From Procambarus clarkii (Eukaryota; Arthropoda; Malacostraca; Decapoda; Cambaridae), in assembly GCF_040958095.1 (NCBI RefSeq), contig NC_091172.1, positions 7,295,314 through 7,359,313 of the forward strand: a stretch of DNA of 64,000 nucleotides, given 5' to 3'. Of the stretch, positions 1 through 14,129 are shown piece by piece (position 1 is the first letter of the stretch; each line of letters starts with the position of its first letter). The position numbers were made by a program, and so were the translations under genes. The notes beneath the pieces are model-generated. The model was given only the letters and a program-made list of their open reading frames with translations, was not told the origin of the DNA and did no database searches.

Positions 1-262
1 TCATCCCCCATGATAATGATCTCCCTCATCCCCCATGGTAATGCTCTCCCTCATCCCCCATGAGGGGGATGAGGGAGGCCTCTCCCTCATCCCCCATGGT
101 AATGATCTCCCTCATCCCCCATGGTAATGGTGTAATGCTCTCCCTCATCCTCCATGGTAATGGTGTAATGCTCTCCCTCATCCCCCATGGTAATGGTGTA
201 ATGCTCTCCCTCATCCTCCATGGTAATGGTGTAATGCTCTCCCTCATCCTCCACGGAGAGTA
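1..262. repeat. 33-bp minisatellite (CATCC/CATGG-rich)
   Basis: Imperfect tandem array. From about 120 to 250 the unit is 33 bp and contains CCCTCATCC(C/T)CCATGG followed by TAATGGTGTAATG. Shorter derivatives fill 1-120, including one inverted stretch near 60-90. The open frames on both strands are 11-residue periodic translations of the repeat, not genes. The array runs off the left edge. Confidence 0.85.
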
Positions 263-333
263 GAATAACTCCAGGTATGCTTAGGGCATGTCCCACGGTC
301 CTGTCCCTTGTCCCCTACTGTTTATGTGGAGCT

Positions 334-2153
334 TCCTGTCTCACTACACTACACATCCTGTCTCACTACACTACACATCCTGGCTCACTACACTACACAT
401 CCTGTCTCACCACACTACACATCCTGTCTCACTACACTACACATCCTGTCTCACCACACTACACATCCTGGCTCACTACACTACACATCCTGTCTCACCA
501 CACTACACATCCTGTCTCACTACACTACACATCCAGGCTCACCACACTACACATCCTGTCTCACTACACTACACATCCAGGCTCACCACACTACACATCC
601 TGTCTCACCACACTACACATCCTGTCTCACTACACTACACATCCTGTCTCACCACACTACACATCCTGTCTCACTACACTACACATCCTGTCTCACTACA
701 CTACACATCCTGTCTCACTACACTACACATCCTGTCTCACTACACTACACATCCTGTCTCACTACACTACACATCCTGTCTCACTACACTACACATCCTG
801 TCTCACTACACTACACATCCTGTCTCACTACACTACACATCCTGTCTCACCACACTACACATCCTGTCTCACTACACTACACATCCTGTCTCACTACACT
901 ACACATCCTGTCTCACTACACTACACATCCTGTCTCACTACACTACACATCCTGTCTCACTACACTACACATCCTGTCTCACTACACTACACATCCTGTC
1001 TCACTACACTACACATCCTGTCTCACTACACTACACATCCTGTCTCACTACACTACACATCCTGTCTCACTACACTACACATCCTGTCTCACTACACTAC
1101 ACATCCTGTCTCACTACACTACACATCCAGGCTCACCACACTACACATCCTGTCTCACCACACTACACATCCTGTCTCACTACACTACACATCGTGTCTC
1201 ACTACACTACACATCCTGTCTCACCACACTACACATCCTGTCTCACTACACTACACATCCTGTCTCACCACACTACACATCCTGTCTCACCACTCTACAC
1301 ATCCTGTCTCACTACACTACACATCCTGTCTCACCACACTACACATCCTGTCTCACTACACTACACATCCTGTCTCACTACACTACACATCCTGTCTCAC
1401 TACACTACACATCCTGTCTCACCACACTACACATCCTGTCTCACTACACTACACATCCTGTCTCACCACACTACACATCCTGTCTCACTACACTACACAT
1501 CCTGTCTCACTACACTACACATCCTGTCTCACCACACTACACATCCTGTCTCACCACACTACACATCCTGTCTCACTACACTACACATCCTGTCTCACTA
1601 CACTACACATCCTGTCTCACTACACTACACATCCTGTCTCACTACACTACACATCCTGTCTCACTACACTACACATCCTGTCTCACTACACTACACATCC
1701 AGGCTCACCACACTACACATCCTGTCTCACCACACTACACATCCTGTCTCACTACACTACACATCCTGTCTCACTACACTACACATCCTGTCTCACTACA
1801 CTACACATCCTGTCTCACCACACTACACATCCTGTCTCACTACACTACACATCCTGTCTCACCACACTACACATCCTGTCTCACCACACTACACATCCTG
1901 TCTCACCACACTACACATCCTGTCTCACCACACTACACATCCTGTCTCACCACACTACACATCCTGTCTCACTACACTACACATCCAGGCTCACCACACT
2001 ACACATCCTGTCTCACCACACTACACATCCTGTCTCACCACACTACACATCCTGTCTCACCACACTACACATCCTGTCTCACTACACTACACATCCTGTC
2101 TCACTACACTACACATCCAGGCTCACCACACTACACATCCTGTCTCACCACAC
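334..2153. repeat. 22-bp minisatellite, about 83 copies
   Basis: Uninterrupted tandem array of a 22-bp unit, CCTGTCTCACTACACTACACAT. Variants alternate TAC/CAC in the middle and CCTGTC/CCAGGC at the edge. Because 22 is not a multiple of 3 and the unit lacks stops, all three + frames stay open for over 600 codons with a 22-residue periodic translation (LTTLHILSHYTTHPVSLHYT is part of it). These ORFs are artefacts of the repeat. Confidence 0.97.
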
Positions 2154-3475
<1,322 letters not shown>

Positions 3476-3559
3476 GGGGTACCACCACTGGTTTAATTAA
3501 AGGGACCCTCATCCTCGAGGAAGAAAATAAATAGTGTTCAGAGAAGACCTTGTGGATTC

Positions 3560-5390
<1,831 letters not shown>

Positions 5391-5451
5391 AAGTGAACAC
5401 TCATACGTATTCAGAGTTAAATGGCAAGTTTTCTCCGAATGATCGAAAAGC

Positions 5452-5601
5452 CACTCTCTCCACTATCTCCTGGAATGTGAAGCAACCAACGACCTTAGAA
5501 GAGCTTTAAGAGTCCCTGAATCTTGCAGTAACCATACTGAAGCCATCAACACAGCCACTCTCCTGGTCAAAAAGGTGTTCAGCAGCTGGACACCCTCATA
5601 A
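5452..5601 (+). pseudogene. LINE RNase H-zinc C-terminal fragment
   Basis: Fifty codons read HSLHYLLECEATNDLRRAL and end at TAA. The HYLLEC pattern resembles the zinc-binding tail that follows RNase H in I/jockey-like LINEs. Upstream coding sequence is missing. It faces a minus-strand LINE fragment starting 100 bp away. Confidence 0.45.
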
Positions 5602-5704
5602 AGACTGTCAAGCAGTATCCTCCCTCGCGATAGCAGCTTGACGATTAAATGCGACCTCAGAACACTGATTAGATTTACTGAACAAAAAATGTACCACTTA
5701 TGGG

Positions 5705-6475
5705 CTATTCATGCTCGTGGCACCTCTTGGGTGGCTGTTCATATTCTGTGTCAATTGATCCGTCTGTGAAGATGTGGGTGGCTCCTGCTACTGCAATGCT
5801 ATACATTTGCTTTTCTATTGTGCGCCTTAGGATTGTTGGATCATAGGCAGCCTTTTTCATTGGGAGACTTTCTATTACTATTTTGAAAGTAGGCTCTTCC
5901 CACGGCGCGGAAGGAGTGTAATTTGGGTGTGGTTGATCACCCTCTCTATCAAAAATCATGCTTTTAAAATGTAGTCTGTTTAGGACTTTTCCTGCTCTTG
6001 CAGATCAAGAGTTTCCATTGTTTTGGCCAAGTCCAACCACCAAGGCCTGCCTTACTGGGACTGGATCAGGAGAAATAATTATCTTACTGATAATTGTATT
6101 ATTGTAGCAAACCCGTTTCCAGTCTTAGAGTTTCAAGCCTGGTCCACATGGGGGCTCCCAGTGCGGCTCTCATAGCATTGTTTTGGGCAACTTCAAGCTT
6201 TTTCCACTGTTGGTGTGATAGACTTGTGAGTGCAGGTGCGGCATAGTCGATCACTGCTCTGACTGCCTGTACATAGTATGTGAGAAAGACTTGCAGATTG
6301 GCTCCTCCAAAGAGGGAGGTTAGCGACCTGAGGATTGCCGTCCGGGCCGCAGTTCGCTCTCTCAAGTAAGTGACCTCAGCATTAAAATTCATGTGTGTGT
6401 CCAGGATGATTCCTAGATACTGATAGGCGTCCACCCATTCAACTGTTAAGAACTTACGTTGCTGTTGTTTCAGAT
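5705..6475 (-). pseudogene. LINE fragment: RT thumb to start of RNase H
   Basis: Reading leftward, DAYQYLGIILDTHMNF is the post-RT block seen in many LINEs (YLGI..D..L.F). It is followed by a long helical stretch ending at 6099, a region with a stop, and a second frame 5959-5705 ending IFTDGSID, the first catalytic motif of RNase H (x-TDGS). It stops there, so most of RNase H is missing. It is an I/jockey-like element on motif grounds. Confidence 0.6.
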
Positions 6476-6504
6476 TTAGCTACTCAGAACGAAGTGTCCA
6501 TGTT

Positions 6505-6672
6505 TTTTTCCTCACCTCACCTTGCCCGAAACGCTATGCGTACTAGTGGCTTTAGATATTGTATGTACTACCTCTATCTATAAATCAAACATTATGTTTG
6601 TAACTAATCCTCTATGTATGTACTTTTACCTGAATAAACATTTGATTTGATTTGATTTGATTTGATTTGATA
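6505..6672 (+). mobile_element. L2/CR1-type LINE 3' end with (TTTGA)n tail
   Basis: Contains the block CGAAACGCTATGCGTACTAG then GTATGTACTACCTCTATC and AATAAACA, and ends in at least five TTTGA units. The same 3' end recurs at 7360-7530 and, inverted, near 8000-8110. Confidence 0.7.
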
Positions 6673-7345
6673 AACTGGCCGTACATTGAATGACAGACTT
6701 AAAGAACACAAGAGAAGTGTTAAGTCTGCAGACACTAACAATGCTCTCTTCTGCCATGTGAGGGATTCTAATCATCCCATTGATTGGTCTTCCTCCAAAA
6801 TAATCTTTCCTGCCTCTACTCTACACAGACGTCGTCTTGTAGAATCGGCTCTTATACACAATGTCCCCAACATGAACTTGAGTCCTGGCTTTGTTGCTGT
6901 GGACTCTTCCCTTTCACAGTATATACTCAAATGCTCTAATCTTTCTAACAAACGTGACTTAACATAAGCTTACCCCTTCCATTTATCTTTCTTTTTCTCT
7001 TTCCTTTTCTTTCTCTCTTCTCCCTTTTTCTGTGCATTGTCTTCTCCTACGCTCCCTTGCTATCCTCTTCTTATTCCTATTACTATCTCCTTCGGTGGTT
7101 ATAATAGGAGCTGCCTCGTATGGGCCAATAGGCCCTCTGCAGTTCTCATTATTACTACTATCCCCTACACCTTACTTTCCTCCTCAGCTCTCTCTTGCCT
7201 ATTTATTGCCTGTCCCTACCTGTCCTCATCACAATCGACTTGAGAATGGTCCAGGACGGACCGAAACGTCGTCGTCCCTTCACCTTCTAGTGTGTGGTCT
7301 GGTCAACATACTTCAGCCACGTTATTGTGACTCTTCGCCTGCAAC
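6673..7345 (+). mobile_element. Penelope-like element 3' part: GIY-YIG endonuclease tail plus terminal repeat
   Basis: The frame 6673-6966 reads TGRTLNDRLKEHKRSV...ALFCHV, the GIY-YIG endonuclease motif of Penelope-like elements (TGR.L..RL.EH), and ends at TAA. The 3' region follows, including a block at 7100-7145 also present inverted at 42150-42230, and finally the terminal repeat GACGGACCGAAACGTCGTCG...TGTGTGGTCTGGTCAAC. The RT part is missing. Similar 170-bp LINE ends lie on both sides. Confidence 0.75.
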
Positions 7346-7352
7346 TATTAAG

Positions 7353-7530
7353 TTTTAGTCTAAGTGTTTTTTTCCTCACCTCACCTTGCCCGTAACGCTA
7401 TGCGTACTAGTGGCTTTAGATATCGTATGTACTACCTCTATCTATAAATCCAACATTATGTTTGTAACTAATCCTCTATGTATGTACTTTTACCTGAATA
7501 AACATTTGATTTGATTGGATTGGATTTGAT
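7353..7530 (+). mobile_element. L2/CR1-type LINE 3' end
   Basis: Nearly the same sequence as 6505-6672: CCTCACCTCACCTTGCCC, the GCTATGCGTACTAG block, AATAAACATTTGATTTGAT and a short TTGGA tail. Confidence 0.7.
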
Positions 7531-7723
7531 AAAACATCCACTAGACAGTGAAATTGTAATTGCCAAATTAGGCTGGGATATTGATATCTATGGCGGGTGG
7601 CTGCAGGTAATGAATCTCCCAATGGTGAACATTCCAATGTTCAATGTGACTGTCCAATGTGAACAAGAGCCAAGACATACTCTCCAAGACTGTATCTGTG
7701 ATTGTGTGTGACTGTGAAGGAGG

Positions 7724-7790
7724 CCTGGTCGACGACCGGGCCGCGGGGACACTAAGCCCCGGAAGCACCTTAAGGTAGCCCTGTTATAAG
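7724..7790 (+). mobile_element. CR1-like 3' terminal fragment
   Basis: GAAGGAGGCCTGGTCGACGA followed by CGGGCCGCGGGGAC and CACCTTAAGGTA. The same end is found at 30470-30530 and 50745-50812. Confidence 0.65.
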
Positions 7791-7959
7791 TGACTTCAAA
7801 CCAAATGATATGAGGTACTTTGAGCTCTGTAATTACTTCATACACTCAGAAATATTGGAAGATATTATTGTGCTGTACCCAGATTTTGCTAGTGGAGGTT
7901 AATAGATCATCAGCCTTACATTTCATGTTCTCTCCTGATTTTTAGTCAGAGTTTCAGAT

Positions 7960-9393
7960 TCAGAATCAGATTCTTTATTCAGTTAAAGGTACATACATTG
8001 CAGACGAGTTACAAACATAATGTTGGATTTCAAGAAAGAGCTAGTACATACAATACCTAAAGCATAGTACATACAATACTAGTACGCATAGCGTTTCGGA
8101 CAAGGTGAGGGAAAAAAAATACTTAGGCTAAAACTTAATACTAACTGAGATTAAAGTATAAATTGTATGGAAAAAAATAAAGAAAGGGGGGGAAGCATGG
8201 CAGAAAATAGCAAATATACATTTTGGTCAACAAACAGCATTGTTTAAAATAGTAAGACATTGTTAAAAATAGTAAGACATTGTTAAAAATAGTAAGACAT
8301 GGGTTGACATTTAGGGGTCAGGTAGGTTACATGGAGTTAATTAGGTAGAACTTAATTTTTATCTTAAACTGGTTGGGAGAGGTACAGTCTTTAACATAAT
8401 TGGGAAGGTCATTCCACATTCTGGGTCCCTTGATTTGTAACGCATTTCTAGTTTGATTAAGTCGTACTCTTGGAATATACAGTAGGTATTTGTTTCTGGT
8501 GTGGTGCTCATGAGTTCTGTTACAACCTTCTAAGAAGCTTTTAAGGTCAGGATTTACATTACAGTTCAGCGTTGTATATATATAAAATACACATTAGAGG
8601 ATGTGCAGTGACTTAATATCTAACATATTCAGAGATTTGAGTAGGGGTACCGAGTGATGTCTGGGGCCAGAGTTGGATATTGTTCTAATAGCAGCTTTGT
8701 GTTGAGTAATTAGAGGACGTAAATGATTTTGGGTAGTAGAACCCCAAGCACAAATACCATAGTTGAGATAAGGATAGATAAGGGAGTAATAGAGCGTCAC
8801 CAGGGCAGGGCGAGGTACATAATATCTGATCTTAGAAAGAATGCCAACAGTTTTATAAACTTTTTTCTATATTTAGAACGTGTCGCTGGAAATTCAGCTT
8901 GTTATCGATGAGGACACCAAGGAATTTACCATCAACTTTGTTGCTAATTTGTAAATTGTTTATTATTAGATTAATTTCATTTGAGGATTTATTACCAAAC
9001 AAAATATAGAAAGTTTTGTCAATGTTAAGAGTAAGTTTGTTAGCAGTTAGTCAGAGGTGGACTTTATTTAGTTCAGTATTCACAGTGACATTTAGAGCAA
9101 GAGGGTCAGGACTGAAGATGATGAAAGTTGTGTCATCAGCAAATAAGATTGGTTTGAGGTGCTGGGAGGCATTTGGAAGGTCATTAATGTAGACGAGAAA
9201 GAGGAGAGGGCCAAGTATGCTGCCCTGTGGAACACCAATGTTTATAGGTATGGTAGGAGAAATGAAATTATTCACATAAACATACTGGAGCCTGTCACTA
9301 AGGTAAGACTGGAGGTATTGTAGGGAGTGACCCCTGACTCCATAATGATGTAATTTAAGAAGAAGGTTTTGGTAGCTTACAGTGTCAAAAGCC
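7960..9393 (-). pseudogene. 5'-truncated L2/CR1-group LINE (antisense)
   Basis: A minus-strand copy of the family at 17.3-20.3 kb, running from the 3' end (inverted GCATAGCGTTTCGGACAAGG near 8090) up to the RT motif corresponding to KAFDTV at about 9390. The frames 8800-8594 and 9275-9051 match the intact element almost residue for residue, including [16 protein letters not shown] and LFADDTTFI. Frameshifts interrupt the rest. Confidence 0.85.
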
Positions 9394-9539
9394 TAACGGC
9401 TTTTGTTGATTTGTTTTTGTATTGAGGCAGGTATTTTATCCCCTGATTCCATGTACGACTAACTATCCTGTGAGATGAGAATATTAGATAAACCTATAGC
9501 TAGTTGTCTAGTCAGAGTTGATTTGTTTTGGGTGAACAT

Positions 9540-10016
9540 TTCAATGTTATAATAATAATAATAATAATTTTTATTTAGGTAAAGGTACATACATAAAGAG
9601 ATTTTACAAAGTTTGTTGGCTTTATAGATAGAGCTAGTACATACAATGCCTAAAGCCACTATTACGCAAAGCGTTTCGGGCAGGAAAAACATTAATGACT
9701 AAAGCTTAAAACTAACGGGTAAAAAGAATAAGATGTGATGAGTACAAATAAAAATAGAGGTAAAAGAGCGGGGAACATTGTTGAAAAAACAGCACAAATA
9801 CAATTAAAAATTATTACAGAAAATTACATTCAAACAGCGTTGATTTGAAAAATAAAAAACAAACAAAAAACATACATGGGTTGACAATAGAGGGGTAAGG
9901 TAGGTTACAGGGAATTTATTAGGTAAAGCTTCGTTTTTAACTTAAACTGGTTGAGAGAGGTACTGTCTTTAACATGGTTGGGAAGGTCATTCCACATTCT
10001 GGGCCCCTTGATTTGT
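9540..10016 (-). mobile_element. short 3' fragment of the same LINE family (antisense)
   Basis: Starts with an ATT/TAA triplet tail at 9547-9566. It then has the inverted conserved block (GCAAAGCGTTTCGGGCAGG near 9665) and the last coding part up to GGGCCCCTTGATTTGT. Confidence 0.75.
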
Positions 10017-10068
10017 TCACCAAAGGCTGGTATTTGCTCCCCCTGATTCACGAAGCTCCATGTATTTC

Positions 10069-11514
10069 TGTAACGGGGGGGGGGGGGAAATATCTCTCTT
10101 TCTAGTCCATTATTCCGCCCCCAGTTAACTAACGAGGCCGGGGGGAAACAGCTCTCTCTAGTCCATTATCCCGCCCCTAGTTAGCTATCCTAGAGTTCCC
10201 CCAGAGTCCCTACTGCAACCTCTCTAGTTCAACACCTTGTAACCTAGGTATTTGATTACCTAGGTGCTACATCCACAAGGCATTGTACCTGATCGGCTAC
10301 CCGCAACTCTAGACAACTCTAGAACATTCTACTGCTACAAACGAATAAGAGAAACGAAAGGAAAGAGATGAATAATGAATTAGTGAGAGAGGTAGAGAGG
10401 AGGGAGGAGTAGATGGGAGGAGTAAGGAGGGGTCGTCAGGTGAAAGGGAAAGGGGTAGAGAGGGTACGGAGATGAATAGGAAGTCGTGGTAGAGATAGAA
10501 GGGTAGATAGGTAGAAGTAGAATGGCTGGCACCATCCATTCTTGTCAGTACATACAAGACAAGGAATGGAACTTGTCTGTATGAAAAGATGTTATTAGCA
10601 TGTGTCAGCTGGAATCATGTTCCAGGCAAGATTCTTTTAGTCGCTAACTCAAGAGTACTCTACACTCTAGGGTGAATATTGTATCCAAAAATACCAGATC
10701 TAGGAACAATTAAAATCAAATTACAAGTAAAGTGAATCAAGTATTTATTTAACATGATAAATATCAGAATTCAAGCAACCGAACTGAAGGTTCATTATTA
10801 ATATACAAAGTGAGTCATTACCCAAGAATTCGAGACCACTACAGCTGTCTGCCTCTGATAGTCACACAACACTAGTAAACACGACTAAGTCACCTTCACG
10901 TTCACTCACTGAGAACTGAGTCTAAGTTGAATAGATAGGGGGGGGATGGTCTGCAGGTGACAGGCAGTCACCCCCCCCCCCGTCCGGTCGACAGCCTATC
11001 TCGGCTGCTGTCTTCTGCCCGGCTCTGCTCTGCTGCTCTCCTATTGTTCTATCCTCTCGAATCTACAGCTCCCCGAGTATTTATTTGGGGACCAACTAGC
11101 TAACTCCTCCCACAGGTAGATAGCTCCAGGCACTCTACCAAGCCACACCTAAAACAGGCGGCTTGTTTGAAGGAGCCACCGGCTAGCCGCCTGCAATTAT
11201 GAGCTTAGCAGAAACAAGGTCAACTTCACACGACCTGACTTTGGTCACTTGGTGGTCATTAACACTTAGAGGTGTGAGTTTCTTAATTCCAAGGGGCCGC
11301 CAACCTGGCGCCTCTCAAAACTTGTCTGGCTTGACTCATGTACTGGTTGATACCTGGTTGATGGGGTTCTGGGAGTTCTTCTACTCCCCAAGCCCGGCCC
11401 GAGGCCAGGCTCGACTTGTGAGAGAAGTATATATATATATACTATATATATATATAGTATATACTATATATATATATTAAATAAAACTAAACAAAACACC
11501 TTTACGGTGTTACA
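10069..11514. mobile_element. possible solo LTR, 1446 bp
   Basis: Begins TGTAACGGGG, ends ...GGTGTTACA, and is flanked on both sides by TTTC, compatible with a 4-bp target duplication. A TATTTATT box-like sequence lies at 11078-11085 and AATAAA near 11480. No coding region. The ends are short and TTTC is easy to match by chance, so this is tentative. Confidence 0.35.
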
Positions 11515-12078
11515 TTTCTTTGTAAGTAGGTGTACTACGAAGGTTCTTGTAACGTACGATTATGTTTCGTTGTTGAGTAGATTAGCTACACAGTATTAAG
11601 TGGGTTTTCATATTTATTTAGTAGTCTTGGGTACAGCAGTGTCGTAGACGTTGAGACGGAGCCTGGAGCAGAGCAGAGAGCTGAGTGAGGCCGGAGTCGT
11701 GGAGCTCTATGTGGGAGAGCGTTGTAGCTGGATGCGGTCCTAGTCTGCTGTCTGTTCTGTGTCGAAGCTGTAGCTGTTGTTGTTATAGATTCAGCTACTT
11801 GGAACAAGTTCCAAGTAGCACGGGCTATGGTGAGCCCGCAGTGGACTTACCTGGCACAGGAGCGGTGCTGTGTGAGTGTGTGTTACGAAGCTGTAGCATC
11901 TTGGGGTCGATTAGAACTGCATACGCCGAGTGCTACATTCTTGACTGTGGAAATTGTACTGTCGGCTATTCGCAATTCGCTTGCTTATATTGGGTGACTA
12001 CACCTCAGCTTCCTCCAACAGGATGGAGGAAGCTCGAGTCATACCAACATATAGACTCGAGAACAGCCATTGAAACCT
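11515..12078. other. stretch with one short dispersed repeat and no recognised gene
   Basis: Apart from the repeat at 11785-11870, only short frames without motifs are seen. Confidence 0.45.
11785..11870 (+). repeat. short dispersed repeat (SINE-like)
   Basis: TATAGATTCAGCTACTTGGA then ACAAGTTCCAAGTAGCACGG and GTGGACTTACCTGG...GGAGCGGTGCT. A second copy is the insert at 23949-24058, which has target duplications. Confidence 0.6.
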
Positions 12079-12708
12079 TAGTTTAGTTTAGTTCATTTAT
12101 TATGCACCCCATACCCATCTTGTGGGCGGTAGTGGAAAGGGTTACAGAGGCACATAATGGGCTCAGGGACTGAACCCCACAATTCATTTAGCTAAGCAAG
12201 TTACAATCTTGATGAGCTAGTTACAAAATTCAATATAAGTCATCACATCAACAATGGGTTCGAGATCGACCTCAAGTACAGGTTCTAAATTAAGCAACTG
12301 ACATATGTGGAGAGCTAGTGTCACAATTGATATGTTTGTCCTGCACACCGCCCCCCCCCCCATCCAGTGGGCAGCGGTGGATAGGTTACAATCACTTAGT
12401 TACTACCTACAGTTAGCAAACTGGGGATATTTGGCTAAAATTTCTGGTAGCAGATCATTTTGAATGAAATATTGACACATCGCTGGAACATTGGTTATAG
12501 AATTGTCTCTAAATTCACGTATCTTTTCGCACTCCATCACATAGTGACGGAGGGTGTGCGAATAACTTTGTTGACACAGTTTACATTTGGTCAGGTCTAC
12601 ATCAGCAGATAATGAGAATTCCCAGAGATACTTGTAACCGAGTCTAAGCCGAGCAGTAGTAACATCTATGAAACCTTGCAACGAAAACACATACGTGATA
12701 ACATCCAT
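12079..12708 (-). pseudogene. RNase H-type LINE C-terminus and 3' UTR (antisense)
   Basis: The frame 12708-12403 reads TARLRLGYKYLWEF then CKLCQQSYSHTLRHYVMEC, a CxxC...HxxxxxC zinc tail following RNase H in I-like LINEs. The 3' UTR continues left to a (TTTAG)n-type tail at about 12079-12092. Confidence 0.6.
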
Positions 12709-12769
12709 CTGATCACAAATGTCATATCATTAATGCAAACACTCAAACGTCAAGGCTGAAGGGTACATA

Positions 12770-13275
12770 TCAACTAGGTGCCAGGTCATATGGGAATAAT
12801 AGGAAATGACATTGCAGACGAAGCTGCAAAACTTGCAACTAAGAGAAGAAATGTAGACATTTACATACCACAGAGTCTATCACAGATTAAGAAAGTAATT
12901 AGAAACAGATTAATGCAAAAGATGTACAGTGACCACAAAACAGCAGTTGCAACATCAGGATCTGCGGGTTGGTACAAGAATTCAACCAACTACGAACCAC
13001 TTATGTTGATGAAAGGGAGCAGTAGAACAACAGAAGTACACTTACATCGCATCAGGCTTGGATACCCATGTGCATGAGAAATAGGCTTACAGGTTCCGGA
13101 AGATGAGAGGAAATGTCAGCACTGTGGAGAAATGCCCGACAGTCCACTGAAACATTATCTAACACAGTGCACAGTTACAAACCCATTAAAATTTCAACTT
13201 AGATTCAACAGAGCAGAAGAAGTTGTTATAAACACATGGGGCAAAATCTTACTGAAGCGACCATACGAGTCATAA
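12770..13275 (+). pseudogene. RNase H-type LINE C-terminus (sense)
   Basis: Reads VPGHMGIIGNDIADEAAKLA, the last RNase H motif (H-x-G-x-x-GN-x-x-AD); the Trp codon expected before VPGH is TAG. After a stop at 13075-13077 the frame continues VPEDERKCQHCGEMPDSPLK and HYLTQC (zinc tail), ending with TAA at 13273-13275. It lies head to head with the antisense fragment at 12079-12708. Confidence 0.7.
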
Positions 13276-13370
13276 ATACTCATACTCCGCCCAAGTAAAA
13301 CAGAAACAAGCAACACTTAGTGGGCCAGCCAGCTGAGGTTTAGGGCCCACGCAGGAATGTCTCTGCAAAA

Positions 13371-14105
13371 AAATAAACCTCATATTTCATGTTCACCAGT
13401 GTTTATTTACTTAACAACTATTGGTATAATATCTTGCTATTATAAAACTAATTCTAATATCATAAAAGACATATTTACTACAAGTTTGAAGAAGAGAATG
13501 CATATGTAGCTAACACGAAGGATTCCTTCTTGATGAGAGTCTCCAACAAATATGTTTGTTTATAATAAAATCGATTTTCCCGTTTGTGTAGAAGAGAAAA
13601 ATTGAGTTATATCTAGTATTACGTAAAGCTGAGAGTGGTCGAGACTGTTCTTAGCGCGACAGTGTTTACTTACAAAGATTTTCATACTTAATTTAAATGC
13701 CTACCTGAATACCGACGTAGCCGCTACGAAGATGCTAAGAGGGAAACCGTTCCCAAGTACATGCGTAACTGCTTCATGAATCTAGCCCCGTGACTAACTA
13801 TCCTGTGGGATGGAAATATTAGATGAACTTATAGGTAGTTATTTATCTACACTGTATAATCTTTCATATAGAATTTGGTATCAGCACATTGCAAACCTAA
13901 GGTTGTTAATAAAAAAACAAAAAATTACAAGAATGTAAGAACTCTTATATATACATAAATACAAAAATAAATAAATCTCACTATAGTGGCCTCGACAAGG
14001 ACAGGAAGCCGGTGGCGTGTCAATGGTACTCCCTACTTGTCATCATGATGATTTTATCCAACTAGTTCTTAAATTGAAGCTATGATACTAAGTGAGTTTA
14101 TCTAT
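13371..14105. other. stretch without recognised feature
   Basis: AT-rich sequence. A phrase near 13790-13850 (GACTAACTATCCTGTG) also occurs at 9457-9480, so part is probably an old repeat. No coding motif seen. Confidence 0.4.
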
Positions 14106-14129
14106 TAAATATACAGTAATAGTATTTAT

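Noticed and set aside
334..2153. CRISPR-like array
   Set aside because: The 22-bp units are contiguous with no unique spacers, in a eukaryotic genome.
5452..6475. Twin-priming inversion of a single LINE
   Set aside because: The plus piece (3' end) is left of the minus piece (upstream part), the reverse of the arrangement twin priming gives.
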